Positions 1-8,353 of a DNA stretch of 64,000 bases are shown in pieces. The notes under the pieces were generated by a model that saw nothing but the letters and a program-made list of their open reading frames with translations, ran no database searches and was not told where the DNA came from. Made by a program: the position numbers and the translations under genes. How positions within the stretch are numbered: the first letter of the stretch is position 1; each line of letters opens with the position of its first letter. This stretch comes from Magnetococcales bacterium (lineage in GTDB: Bacteria > Pseudomonadota > Magnetococcia > Magnetococcales > JADFWU01): positions 62,001 through 126,000 of the forward strand of contig JADFWU010000002.1 of the NCBI GenBank assembly GCA_015234045.1, in the 5' to 3' direction.

Positions 1-2134
1 GAAAACGGTAGGCGGTTTTTAATCCGGTTGATGGATCGATGATTTCCAGCCGATAACCACCATATTTGACCGAGAAAGTGAGTTTTCCGCGCGTTTTCTC
101 ATCAAAAGAGAGTTTTTGTCGGTGGGTTGGGTAGTGGCTCTCGCTGATTTGATGGCTCCAGCCTTGTGCGTCTTGATAGTGCCAATAATATTGCTGAAGC
201 TCTCGCACAACTGTGACTGACAGTCCGTCAGCAGGTAGAAGATTACCTTGATGATCAATGCGAATAACTTCAAAGGAGACTGGTCCATCCGGTGTGGCGT
301 TATCGCCTTCATAGAGAGGACGCAGGCCTACCAGGGTATCGGCAGGCCAGAGGGTTCGATCAATGGAACGACTGACTGTGCGTCCACCGGTTTCAAAGAG
401 ATCTCCGGTTATGCGAACGGTTAACGGTGATTTTGGTTTTTCTGCCAGAGGGTTGAATGTGTGGTTAATTAAGCCAGCAGCACTCATTTTTTTATTAAAC
501 AGTTTCTGGCGGACGGCTTGAAAGCCATCTGTTATGTCGCCAAAGTGGAAATCAGTCAGTGATTCGATGGGATGGGTATTGCGTCGAATAGTGACCACAG
601 CTTCCAGCTGATTCCCTGAGGTTGGTGGTCCAAACAGGTAGTTGCCTTTGAACTGAACAGGCAATTTCTGGCCGGATATGAGTTGTTGTTTCGTGCTGGA
701 AATCTCCAGGCGCATCCGCTCCGGCATGAAGGCTTCAACATGAATGGCAAGTTGACTGCTTTGGCTGCCCAGCTTGGGTTTATAATCGGCCAGAATATGC
801 CACTGTCCGGTGGGTGCATCATCGGGCAGAGTGAACGACCACTGGTAATAGCCGGGGGCTGTGTCATGTGGTTTCAGGGTCGTTTTTTTAAAGCGTTGGC
901 CGTCTGGGCGTTTAACCTGTAGATGAATAGGCTGATTGGCAACCTGTTGTCCATCGTGGTTTCTCAATAGGAATGAGACGCGGACATCTTCACCAGGACG
1001 ATAAAGATCACGCTCACTGAATGGAAATAATAACCGCTCTTTCCACGGTTTCCCTTGAACAGGAAATTCAGAAAGATCAAGCGCCGGATCACTGAATGAG
1101 AGTACGGAAAAGTGGAGCCCCTTTCGAGCCACCACGACCGCATGTTCCAAATCCAAGGTACTGGGTAGGCGTGCGACACCATCTTCAACGGTCCAAACTG
1201 TTTTAATTTCCTTACCATCGGCACCCAGCAGTTGAACCTGAACATCAGATATGGCTTGTCCGGTTTTCAGCGAAGCGGTAAAGACAGCGGTCATATCCTT
1301 GTATTGGCGCGCATGTAGTCCGATATCGCTGACAAAAAAATGTGTTGTTTTGAATTTTCCGAACCGTCCAGGCAGGCTCATTACAGCAATATAGAGTCCT
1401 GGGCGTTCCAACGGTGTGATATCTTCAACAGGAATATGGCTCACCGTACGTGTGTTTTCAGGGGCTTCAGTGGTGAAACGCGACATATGAACCGATTCGA
1501 TATGGTCCTTCATGTTATCCAGAGCGGTATCCCAGTGTCGTCCTTTGCGCGTCCAGGCGAACTTTTTTAGAAAATCCGACAATTTTTCCGGTCGTACCCT
1601 CAGAAATTCCACATCCACTGCTGGGACATTCACTGTCATAACCGGCAATCCACGTGTCAAACGTGAAGGGAGTAGAAAACCATCACCAAGAAAATCGTAG
1701 GCTGGTGCCATACTGCCGGTTTTAATGGTTAGCTGCTTTGGTGCGGTTAATTTATTGCCATTTTCACTGGTTATGCCACTGCTTATATGGATCGTATAGT
1801 TTTTTGAAGGCAGAACATGAGGAAAGAACAGGGTTGTCGGATTGTCGCCGATGATCCAACCACCCTCAACTGTAATGTCGTTGTTTGTTGTCACTCGAAT
1901 GAAACGATCGTAGACCTCAGTGGCGATTAACGGATCAGAGAAGGCCAGAGAAAGGGCTAATCTATTATCAAACAGATTGCTTTTTCCATCCAAAACAGAA
2001 AGTTGATCAGAATTATTGGCGGAGGTTGACGGCGCACTGTTTGACCAACCGTAATTTGGTACAACCAATAAGGGAATAATGAATAATAAAGCGATTCGGG
2101 CATAGTGTCCGATGGGCTTCAATGCTGTTTTCAT
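1..2134 (-). CDS. Alpha-2-macroglobulin-like protein, N-terminal part (runs off window)
   Basis: Partial gene: 711 complete codons are visible from an ATG at 2134 and the frame is still open at base 1. A ribosome site (AGGGTAG) precedes the ATG. The product starts with a signal peptide (MKTALKPIGHYARIALLF and a hydrophobic run, then small residues near 30). I see no lipobox Cys, so it is probably periplasmic rather than a lipoprotein. Macroglobulin-type beta domains follow, including the segment ERDLYRPGEDVRVSFLLR, which matches the typical bacterial MG signature around YRPGE. The family (YfaS/YfhM type) is thought to trap proteases in the periplasm, often alongside a class C penicillin-binding protein. 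Whether a CxEQ thioester exists cannot be seen, because that part lies outside the window. Confidence 0.8.
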   Translation of the reverse strand, partial: MKTALKPIGHYARIALLFIIPLLVVPNYGWSNSAPSTSANNSDQLSVLDGKSNLFDNRLALSLAFSDPLIATEVYDRFIRVTTNNDITVEGGWIIGDNPTTLFFPHVLPSKNYTIHISSGITSENGNKLTAPKQLTIKTGSMAPAYDFLGDGFLLPSRLTRGLPVMTVNVPAVDVEFLRVRPEKLSDFLKKFAWTRKGRHWDTALDNMKDHIESVHMSRFTTEAPENTRTVSHIPVEDITPLERPGLYIAVMSLPGRFGKFKTTHFFVSDIGLHARQYKDMTAVFTASLKTGQAISDVQVQLLGADGKEIKTVWTVEDGVARLPSTLDLEHAVVVARKGLHFSVLSFSDPALDLSEFPVQGKPWKERLLFPFSERDLYRPGEDVRVSFLLRNHDGQQVANQPIHLQVKRPDGQRFKKTTLKPHDTAPGYYQWSFTLPDDAPTGQWHILADYKPKLGSQSSQLAIHVEAFMPERMRLEISSTKQQLISGQKLPVQFKGNYLFGPPTSGNQLEAVVTIRRNTHPIESLTDFHFGDITDGFQAVRQKLFNKKMSAAGLINHTFNPLAEKPKSPLTVRITGDLFETGGRTVSRSIDRTLWPADTLVGLRPLYEGDNATPDGPVSFEVIRIDHQGNLLPADGLSVTVVRELQQYYWHYQDAQGWSHQISESHYPTHRQKLSFDEKTRGKLTFSVKYGGYRLEIIDPSTGLKTAYRF

Positions 2135-2161
2135 ATTTCTACCCTATGATTGTGTGACTGT

Positions 2162-2227
2162 TCTTATGATCTGCTCCGCATATCAAAAGCGGCGCAAAAA
2201 GATCACCAGGGATTCCACTCAGGTTGA
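2162..2227 (+). repeat. Dispersed repeat R1, copy 1 (right part only)
   Basis: Shares the core ctgcTTCGCATATCAAAAGCGG (here CTCCGC) and the right arm ATCACCAGGG.TTCCACTC with copies at 14982-15102 and 39285-39400. The left half of the longer copies is missing, so no full hairpin forms here. It lies 24 bp beyond the stop of the leftward regulator gene at 2252. Confidence 0.75.
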
Positions 2228-2251
2228 GCCATCTTGCACCACTTGGGATGA

Positions 2252-3112
2252 TCAATTTTTTCTCTGGTCCTTATCCTTGATCAAGTAGTTCAGCGTTTCC
2301 TCAATCAAGGGACTGTTTTCTCTTTTTGTTGAGAAAACAGCATAGGCAAGACGCTTATAAATCGGTGTGTTTTTCACGGTATGGAGGATACCATTTGCCA
2401 ATTGATCTTCAATCATGATGTTTGCCAAATAGGCAGATCCATTAAACTCTTTAAGAAAATCCAACGCCATACGGCCTCGATCAACCTGTATTTCCGGTGG
2501 TGGCAGATCTGGAAACCAACGGGAATGTGCCACGGAAAAGGAGAGTCCCCAATCTACCATGATATATGGACCTTCCAAAGCCTGTTGTGCTGTGAGATTG
2601 GGTCGGGTAGAAACCATGATTAACTCGACCGGTGTTATCTCACGTACCGTCAGTTCAGGTGTTTTGGGCGGTTCAAACATAAATCCAACGTCCAGTGTGC
2701 GGTCCAAAAGACCTTCAACCAAACCGGAGCCACTATGGTGTTCACAACGTAGGGCTAAATTAGGTAGAGAGTGGCGGAGTGTAACTACCCAGTTTTGTAG
2801 AAAAATATCCCATAAGCTGGTAACGCCGCCCACGGCCAGTAGTTGTTGATCTTCTTCAATCACGTTAATGGTGCCTTTGGTTTCTTCCCAAAGGTGTAAT
2901 ATCTCTTCGCATGTTTTGAGGAGTCGTTTTCCCGCTGATGTAAGTTGAATGTCATTTCTGGTACGAGTAAACAGGGTTGCCCCGACCATCTCCTCAAGCA
3001 GACGAATACGAGAACTTACTGCGGATTGAGTGACAAATAGACTTTTGGACGCACGTCCAAAATGCCGAGTGCGTTGCACTTCCATAAATGTTTTGAGCAG
3101 ATCGAAATCCAC
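2252..3112 (-). CDS. hdfR: LysR-family transcriptional regulator, HdfR-like
   Basis: A 286-residue LysR-type regulator. The N-terminal winged helix-turn-helix (about 1-60) carries LLKTFMEVQRTRHFGRASKS and TQSAVSSRIRLLEE. These closely resemble E. coli HdfR, an H-NS-dependent repressor of flhDC that also acts on glutamate synthase genes. Residues about 90-280 form the usual effector-binding domain. The length fits the family. The name rests on N-terminal resemblance only, and targets in this organism are unknown. It is divergent from a small secreted-protein gene at 3341. The shared 228-bp spacer contains a TGATCA palindrome at 3229-3234, a possible but unproven operator. Confidence 0.72.
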   Translation of the reverse strand: MDFDLLKTFMEVQRTRHFGRASKSLFVTQSAVSSRIRLLEEMVGATLFTRTRNDIQLTSAGKRLLKTCEEILHLWEETKGTINVIEEDQQLLAVGGVTSLWDIFLQNWVVTLRHSLPNLALRCEHHSGSGLVEGLLDRTLDVGFMFEPPKTPELTVREITPVELIMVSTRPNLTAQQALEGPYIMVDWGLSFSVAHSRWFPDLPPPEIQVDRGRMALDFLKEFNGSAYLANIMIEDQLANGILHTVKNTPIYKRLAYAVFSTKRENSPLIEETLNYLIKDKDQRKN

Positions 3113-3340
3113 ACCGTTCTCCCAGAGTGTCCTTTCATGTGAATCTTTTTCATACCATTTTTAATACGCTTTACGATAGAGAATATTTATCGTTACGCCT
3201 ATAAATTATGATCAAAAAAAAATCATCGTGATCACAGAAATATTTCATTTTACAGGTATCATTCAAAGAGCGTATTTAAAACAAATAAGATGTGCAGTTG
3301 CCCCATCAACGTTGAATCAACCTGAAAAGAAGTGATTCCC

Positions 3341-3643
3341 ATGAAAAAATCCATTGGACTATTTTTTGTCCTGAGCCTCTGTTTACAAGGACCAAATACA
3401 GTGATAGCTGAGTCAGATAATCCGATGCTGGATGAGAATCCTACTGTTGAAGATATGTGTCGAACATACGCTATGGGAGATGATATCCCTGAACAAGAAA
3501 TGGAAAGTTACATCCGCGATTGTATTCGTGATAGCATGATCGAAGATACCCAAGAGGATTTTCCTCTTGATGAGCAGGTTATAGATATTCCAGAAGATAA
3601 TAGACAGTGGATCGAGCAACCCGGTTCAGATTCTTCTATCTGA
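3341..3643 (+). CDS. Small secreted acidic protein, unknown function
   Basis: A 100-residue protein from the ATG at 3341, preceded by AAAAGAAG at good spacing; an upstream in-frame GTG at 3332 is less likely because it overlaps that site. A clear signal peptide (MKKSIGLFFVLSLCLQG, cleavage probably after VIAES-type small residues near 24) leads into a very acidic mature part. It has just two mature cysteines, in VEDMCRTYAMGDDIPEQEM and YIRDCI, which could form one disulphide in the periplasm. I recognise the general pattern of small two-cysteine periplasmic proteins but cannot assign a family or function. It stands alone, divergent from the HdfR-like regulator. Confidence 0.7.
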   Translation: MKKSIGLFFVLSLCLQGPNTVIAESDNPMLDENPTVEDMCRTYAMGDDIPEQEMESYIRDCIRDSMIEDTQEDFPLDEQVIDIPEDNRQWIEQPGSDSSI

Positions 3644-4106
3644 AAAGACTCTCTGCATGAACTTCTGTGTATCGATATTCACCGTCTCACTTGTCAGATG
3701 GTGTTATATCCGCCTCCACATGCTTAATTCAGGGTGGTTATCTCAATAGCCATCCTGGATTCCCTCCTTTAGTTGCCCAAATTATCCTCTGTTATTCGTC
3801 TTTTGCCGCATTCTTCCCAGTAAACATATGAACTGAATAGACTGAAACCGGCAAAATGTCACCTATGAGACGGTGGTGACGGAATAATGTCACCGTAATG
3901 TCAATAAATAGCTACTGGCATAGTATCTTTCTCTAATATTAACAATTGATAATATATAGTAATAACAATTAGTTGGTTTGCATGTTTGGCGTTATGTTAA
4001 GTTGGCATCGTGGTTGCAAAGATCGTATGACAAAGCAGTTAATAACTCTGGGAACAAAGTCTTCTCAGAAACTAAAAATGAGACACTATTTTTTGGAGAA
4101 AAAGAG
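3644..4106. other. 463-bp spacer with GTCACC/GGTGAC operator-like repeats
   Basis: No convincing gene is visible. The notable element is a perfect inverted repeat GGTGAC (3875-3880) / GTCACC (3889-3894) separated by 8 bp, with a further GTCACC at 3858-3863. The DNA to its right (3930-3975) is very A+T-rich, so a promoter for the 47-residue gene at 4107 with an upstream operator is plausible. This is inference from spacing and symmetry only. Confidence 0.35.
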
Positions 4107-4250
4107 ATGAGACTCGCAAGCTGGAATGAAATGACACAGGATAAACATAGCTTTGATGTTAACCCCTTTGTTGGGCTGTTAAGTCTGACGGTCGGTCCTA
4201 TTTTGGCTGTTACCGCTGTGTTGATGGGGCTCTATTATCTGGTTGGATAA
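4107..4250 (+). CDS. 47-residue single-span membrane protein
   Basis: The ATG at 4107 follows a GGAGAAAAAGAG ribosome site. The product has a polar N-terminus (MRLASWNEMTQDKHSFDVNP) and one C-terminal membrane span rich in Leu/Val/Gly (LLSLTVGPILAVTAVLMGLYY). A longer in-frame start exists at 3978 but lacks a ribosome site and adds low-complexity sequence. A strong terminator follows at 4338-4374, supporting a real monocistronic transcript. No family is recognised. Confidence 0.5.
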   Translation: MRLASWNEMTQDKHSFDVNPFVGLLSLTVGPILAVTAVLMGLYYLVG

Positions 4251-4337
4251 TGGCAATGATGGCTTCTCTGTCTTAGAAACACGACAGAGAACATCAGGAT
4301 TCCACTTCATCGTGGACAGCAGGTTATTAGGCTGTAA

Positions 4338-4374
4338 CAAAACAGCACCTCTCCATAAAAGAGGTGCTGTTTTG
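4338..4374 (+). terminator. Rho-independent terminator hairpin
   Basis: Perfect 14-bp stem: CAAAACAGCACCTC (4338-4351) pairs with GAGGTGCTGTTTTG (4361-4374) around a 9-nt loop. The T-run is partly inside the stem. It ends the transcript of the small membrane protein gene. Confidence 0.75.
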
Positions 4375-4475
4375 CGTTTGATCTGAACCGAAGTTGGTTG
4401 TCTCCACGTTTTCAATGAGGTATCACAGTGTCTCTTTGATGCTTTCACTGACCAGTTGATGGGTCCTCTTGATAA

Positions 4476-5126
4476 ATGAATCCGCACTTGTTTGATCCAA
4501 ACCATCCATCCGGTCAATTCATATTACTCATCATTGCCGCTTTGTTGGCTGGGCGTGTGCCGCTATTGAGTTGGCCGTTTCGCTGGTTAGAGACATTTTT
4601 CCATGAATTGAGCCATGGTGTGATGGCTCTTTTGACCGGTGGTCGGATCGAAAGTATTCAACTGGAAATAAGAGGTGCTGGGCTCTGTGTTACCCGAGGC
4701 GGGATACGATTTCTGATCACCTTGGCGGGTTATCCAGGTGCGGTGATTTGGGGATGTTTTATCTATTCAAGCTCCTTCGCCTCAACTGGTGAGCCGTTGG
4801 CGGTATTGATGGGAATGGTCTTGGTGGGAAGTGGATTGCTTTGGGTACGCAATGTTGAAAGTGGTCTGATCCTGGCTGTTCTGATTGGATTTTTTGCCGT
4901 ACAGTTTTTTATTGAAGATCAAACATTAATTCGATTGATATTGCGCTTTTCCGGTCTATTTGTCGTGTTGAGTGCGTTTTGGAGTGCTGTAAGTCTGGTT
5001 GGCCGTGCCCCTATGGGAGATAGCGCAACCTTGGCAGAAATGACCGGGATTCCGGCATTTTTGTGGGTGGTGCTTTGGGTTGTCTTCAGTGTGGCGGGGC
5101 TTATGTTTTTATGGGTGTATCAATAA
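4476..5126 (+). CDS. M50B-like membrane protein with HELSH motif
   Basis: A 216-residue integral membrane protein with about six hydrophobic segments. The first long segment is followed by FFHELSHGVMALLTGG, placing a zinc-binding HExxH at residues 43-47. The next lines contain IESIQLE, RGAG and ITLAGYPGAVIWG, the layout of the peptidase M50B-like family (Pfam PF13398 as I recall it). Members look like simplified site-2 proteases but mostly lack experimental work, so catalytic activity is inferred from the intact HELSH only. The gene is single, convergent with ppiD, and closed by the hairpin at 5171-5202. Confidence 0.75.
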   Translation: MNPHLFDPNHPSGQFILLIIAALLAGRVPLLSWPFRWLETFFHELSHGVMALLTGGRIESIQLEIRGAGLCVTRGGIRFLITLAGYPGAVIWGCFIYSSSFASTGEPLAVLMGMVLVGSGLLWVRNVESGLILAVLIGFFAVQFFIEDQTLIRLILRFSGLFVVLSAFWSAVSLVGRAPMGDSATLAEMTGIPAFLWVVLWVVFSVAGLMFLWVYQ

Positions 5127-5170
5127 GTTGATGGGTTCAACTTCACTGCATAATCAACGCTGCAAACGCC

Positions 5171-5202
5171 GCCTGAAGTCTGCATTATGGCAGACTTCAG
5201 GC
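5171..5202. terminator. Hairpin between convergent genes
   Basis: Perfect 13-bp stem GCCTGAAGTCTGC (5171-5183) / GCAGACTTCAGGC (5190-5202) with a 6-nt loop. It sits between the 3' ends of the M50B-like gene (rightward) and ppiD (leftward). It lacks a long T-run on either side but could serve both. Confidence 0.55.
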
Positions 5203-5304
5203 GCTGGCTGTTTGTTGCGTCGGCGCGGTACAGCTTCCTGATCAGATCTGAATTCAACGATAGGCAGTATCGTCAAGGAAGCCAGTTTTTTTCGTCATCA
5301 ATCA

Positions 5305-7212
5305 TCAAAAGCGATCAAGCACGGTTGGGTTGATCTCAATGGAGGCTTGGGTCTGAAGATCACTCATTAAAGCGGCAAACTGATCTGATCCCAGTGTGTC
5401 ATTAAGATCTTTTTGGATTTTTTCCGAGTTGTTGACCAACGCCTTGGCATCAGGCTCTTGAATATCCACCAGTTTGACGATAACCACTTCACGGCCATTG
5501 GTTACTGTTTCAGGATAGATCGGTTGATCAAGTTTTAAATGGAAGGTGACTTGGCGTACCGAGTAGGGTGCTTTTGATTTATTGTCACTCTCTTTGAACG
5601 GCTCAAACTGTTTTTCTTTGATGGGATTATTCTCACCAAAACTATTCTCCCAGGATGCCTGTCCTTTGTTTAATTGGCTTAGAAGTGTATCCATCCGCTC
5701 TTTGGCCAGTTTATCAGCCTGTTCTGTACGGTAGGCAGTTTCAACGCTGGCTTGTGCGGTTTCCAATGTTTTGGCTTCCGGCTCTTTTTTATCCAATACT
5801 TCTACTGCAAAGAAACGGGCACCAGGCAGTTCAACCACTGGGCTGATATCGCCTTTTTCAGTGGAAAAAAGGGCATCCAGGAATTTGGGATGTCGCTCAA
5901 TACCTGTGAGTGATTTATCACTTCGGGAAGCGAAATCCCTCTCTTGGAACTGAAGATTGAGGCTTTCCGCAATCGCTGCCAGATCACCCGAGGCATGGAT
6001 CTCATCTTCCATGACAATGGACTGATCATAAACAAGATCCTGCGCCTTACTGTTGATTACGCGATTTTTGATCAATCCGCTGACCTGGCTGAATGGTTTG
6101 TCCTTTCCTGGAAGGATAGAGTCCACTCGGATCAGATGATAGCCAAACTGGGTTTTGACTGGATGAGACACTTTTCCAACAGGCAAAGAAAAAGCCACTT
6201 GCTCAAAAGGTTTAACCATCACACCCTTGCCAAACGCGCCCAAACTGCCTCCATTAGCAGCGGAAGCATCTTGTGAATGTTGTTTGGCAGCATCTTCAAA
6301 GGTAATGGTGGACGCATTGATCTCGGCCAGTATTTTTTGAATGTCAGACAATGCATCTTTTTCAGTTCGATTGCCTTCACCGGTTTTTAATAGGATATGA
6401 CGTGCTTCCCGGCGCTCTTCCTGTTTGAACTCGCCCCGATGCTCTTCATAATAGGCGGTAATCTCTTCCTCAGTGGTGGTTACGCTATCACGCACGCTTG
6501 ATGGCGTGAGCATGACATAACGGAACTTCGCCTGAGGTTCGGTCATGAAGTTATCTTGGTGTTCTTCCAGATAGGTGTTAAGAAGGTCATCAGTGACCTC
6601 AATTTCAGCTTCCAGGCTTTTTGCATCCAAGCTCAGGATGGCAACAGTGCGTTGTTGTTCATCCAGTTGGAACTGATCTTCCACCATTAAGTCCGGTATG
6701 GCGGTAACGGTTTGGAAGGTTTCATAGAACTGACGGCTGGTAATGTCAGAGACGATACTGGCCTCATATTCACCCGGTGTCATGCGGTTGTTTCTCAACA
6801 GCGTTTCATACCGCTCTTTGCTGAATGCACCACCTTCTTGGAAATAGGTGGTGGTGGATATCTCATTTCTCAGATAGTCCGGCGGTGCGGAGACATGCAG
6901 CTCTTTCGCCGTTCCCAGCAGGAGACGACGACTGATTAAGCTATTGAGTGTGCGTTGTTTCAGACCAAACATATCCGCTGTTTTACGATCCAGGCGACCG
7001 CCAAACTGTTCACGCATCTGCTCAAATTCCCGATCATAAGCCCGAGAAAATTCCGAGGCCGGAATATCCCAACCGTTGACCACAGCCACTGGCTTGGTAG
7101 GATCTTGACGAACATAACTTCCAACGCCCCAGACTGCAAAAGTCATGGCCAGGAAGAAGAGTAGGACTTTGATCACCCAGGTGTTGGCGCCCCGGCGCAT
7201 GGCGTTGAGCAT
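5305..7212 (-). CDS. ppiD: Periplasmic chaperone / peptidyl-prolyl isomerase PpiD
   Basis: A 635-residue inner-membrane-anchored chaperone. The short cytoplasmic start MLNAMRRGANTWVIK is followed by one membrane span (about 16-33), then a SurA-N-like region (about 40-190). A parvulin-type rotamase domain (about 265-365) carries ARHILLKT, GGSLGAFGKG and TQFGYHLIRV. Length and layout match PpiD, which sits next to the SecYEG exit and helps outer-membrane and periplasmic proteins fold; the E. coli parvulin domain is itself largely inactive as an isomerase. It is divergent from ribF, and its 5' leader contains a small 9-bp hairpin at 7249-7269. Confidence 0.9.
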   Translation of the reverse strand: MLNAMRRGANTWVIKVLLFFLAMTFAVWGVGSYVRQDPTKPVAVVNGWDIPASEFSRAYDREFEQMREQFGGRLDRKTADMFGLKQRTLNSLISRRLLLGTAKELHVSAPPDYLRNEISTTTYFQEGGAFSKERYETLLRNNRMTPGEYEASIVSDITSRQFYETFQTVTAIPDLMVEDQFQLDEQQRTVAILSLDAKSLEAEIEVTDDLLNTYLEEHQDNFMTEPQAKFRYVMLTPSSVRDSVTTTEEEITAYYEEHRGEFKQEERREARHILLKTGEGNRTEKDALSDIQKILAEINASTITFEDAAKQHSQDASAANGGSLGAFGKGVMVKPFEQVAFSLPVGKVSHPVKTQFGYHLIRVDSILPGKDKPFSQVSGLIKNRVINSKAQDLVYDQSIVMEDEIHASGDLAAIAESLNLQFQERDFASRSDKSLTGIERHPKFLDALFSTEKGDISPVVELPGARFFAVEVLDKKEPEAKTLETAQASVETAYRTEQADKLAKERMDTLLSQLNKGQASWENSFGENNPIKEKQFEPFKESDNKSKAPYSVRQVTFHLKLDQPIYPETVTNGREVVIVKLVDIQEPDAKALVNNSEKIQKDLNDTLGSDQFAALMSDLQTQASIEINPTVLDRF

Positions 7213-7395
7213 AAGTCAGAATTCCCGTACCGTTACATGTTGCAAAGAAAGGGATATCTTATATCCCTTGGATGGAGGCAGTATCCCTGCCGTCTGCACA
7301 CTATGAAAGTAAAAATCCTACTTTCATTGTATAAAAATGATCTTGCAACTGTAATCAGCTGACGAGCGCTTTTCAAGCGAATGTAGTACCTATTT

Positions 7396-8322
7396 ATGTA
7401 TATTGTGCGTGGCGAACAAAATTTACCTGACCGTTTTCGTGGCGGAGCAGTGACAATTGGCAACTTTGATGGTGTCCATCTTGGGCATCAAGCGGTGTTT
7501 AAGACATTGCGCCGAAGAGCGGCTGATCTTACCCTGCCAACAGTGGCAATCACCTTTGAGCCACATCCGCGCCGACTGTTTCAGCCGGATAATGCACCAC
7601 CGCGAATCACCGGTGTACGCGGCAAGGCCCGCTGGATGGAAAGAGCCGGGATTGACGCAATGTATATCCTGCGTTTCTCCAGAGATCTGGCTTCCCTGAG
7701 TCCTGAAAAGTTTATTGAGACGGTTTTGCTAAAAAGTCTCCGGGCGCGTTTGGTCCATGTGGGGTATGATTTCCAGTTCGGCATGCGTGGGGCTGGGAAT
7801 ATTGATACCCTGAAGGCCATGGGATTAAAATATGGTTATGAAGCCCAAGAGGAACCCCCTTTTGAACTGCAAGGGGATAAAGTGTCATCCACACTCATCC
7901 GATACGCGATCCAAGATGCCGATTTCGAGACAGCGCAGAATTTGCTTGGACGTGAGTTTGAAATCGAAGGCCGGGTAAGCAGTGGTCAAAAACGGGGTAG
8001 GGGTTTGGGATTTCCTACCGCTAACCTGACTTTGAATGGTCTACTACATCCACCGTCCGGTGTCTACATCGTTGAAGGGTGGATTGATGGACAATGGTTG
8101 CCAGCCGTGGCAAATGTGGGCAATAACCCCACATTTGGTGATGCGGATATTCACCTGGAAGCCCATATGCTTGCACCATGTGGCGATCTGTATCGTAAAG
8201 TGTTACGCATCCGTTTTAGAGAACGTATTCGCGCGGAAATTCGGTTTGAATCTCCCGAAGCGTTGATCGCGCAAATTAAACAGGACGTTGCACAAGCAAA
8301 GGCGTTTTTTTCTTATAGTTAA
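7396..8322 (+). CDS. ribF: Bifunctional riboflavin kinase / FAD synthetase
   Basis: A 308-residue RibF. The N-terminal nucleotidyltransferase (about 1-180) makes FAD from FMN and shows TIGNFDGVHLGHQ and FEPHPRRLF. The C-terminal flavokinase (about 185-305) phosphorylates riboflavin and shows GRGLGFPTANLTL and NVGNNPTFG. It is the first gene of the run ribF-ileS-lspA, a very common bacterial arrangement. The ribosome site in front of the ATG at 7396 is weak. I found no FMN riboswitch-like structure in the 180-bp leader. Confidence 0.95.
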   Translation: MYIVRGEQNLPDRFRGGAVTIGNFDGVHLGHQAVFKTLRRRAADLTLPTVAITFEPHPRRLFQPDNAPPRITGVRGKARWMERAGIDAMYILRFSRDLASLSPEKFIETVLLKSLRARLVHVGYDFQFGMRGAGNIDTLKAMGLKYGYEAQEEPPFELQGDKVSSTLIRYAIQDADFETAQNLLGREFEIEGRVSSGQKRGRGLGFPTANLTLNGLLHPPSGVYIVEGWIDGQWLPAVANVGNNPTFGDADIHLEAHMLAPCGDLYRKVLRIRFRERIRAEIRFESPEALIAQIKQDVAQAKAFFSYS

Positions 8323-8353
8323 GCGTGTTGATAGCAGTTAAGGAGCATCATCG

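Noticed and set aside
7213-7395. Possible FMN riboswitch before ribF
   Set aside because: The leader is short and lacks the conserved multi-helix FMN element; the only structure is a 9-bp hairpin on the ppiD side.
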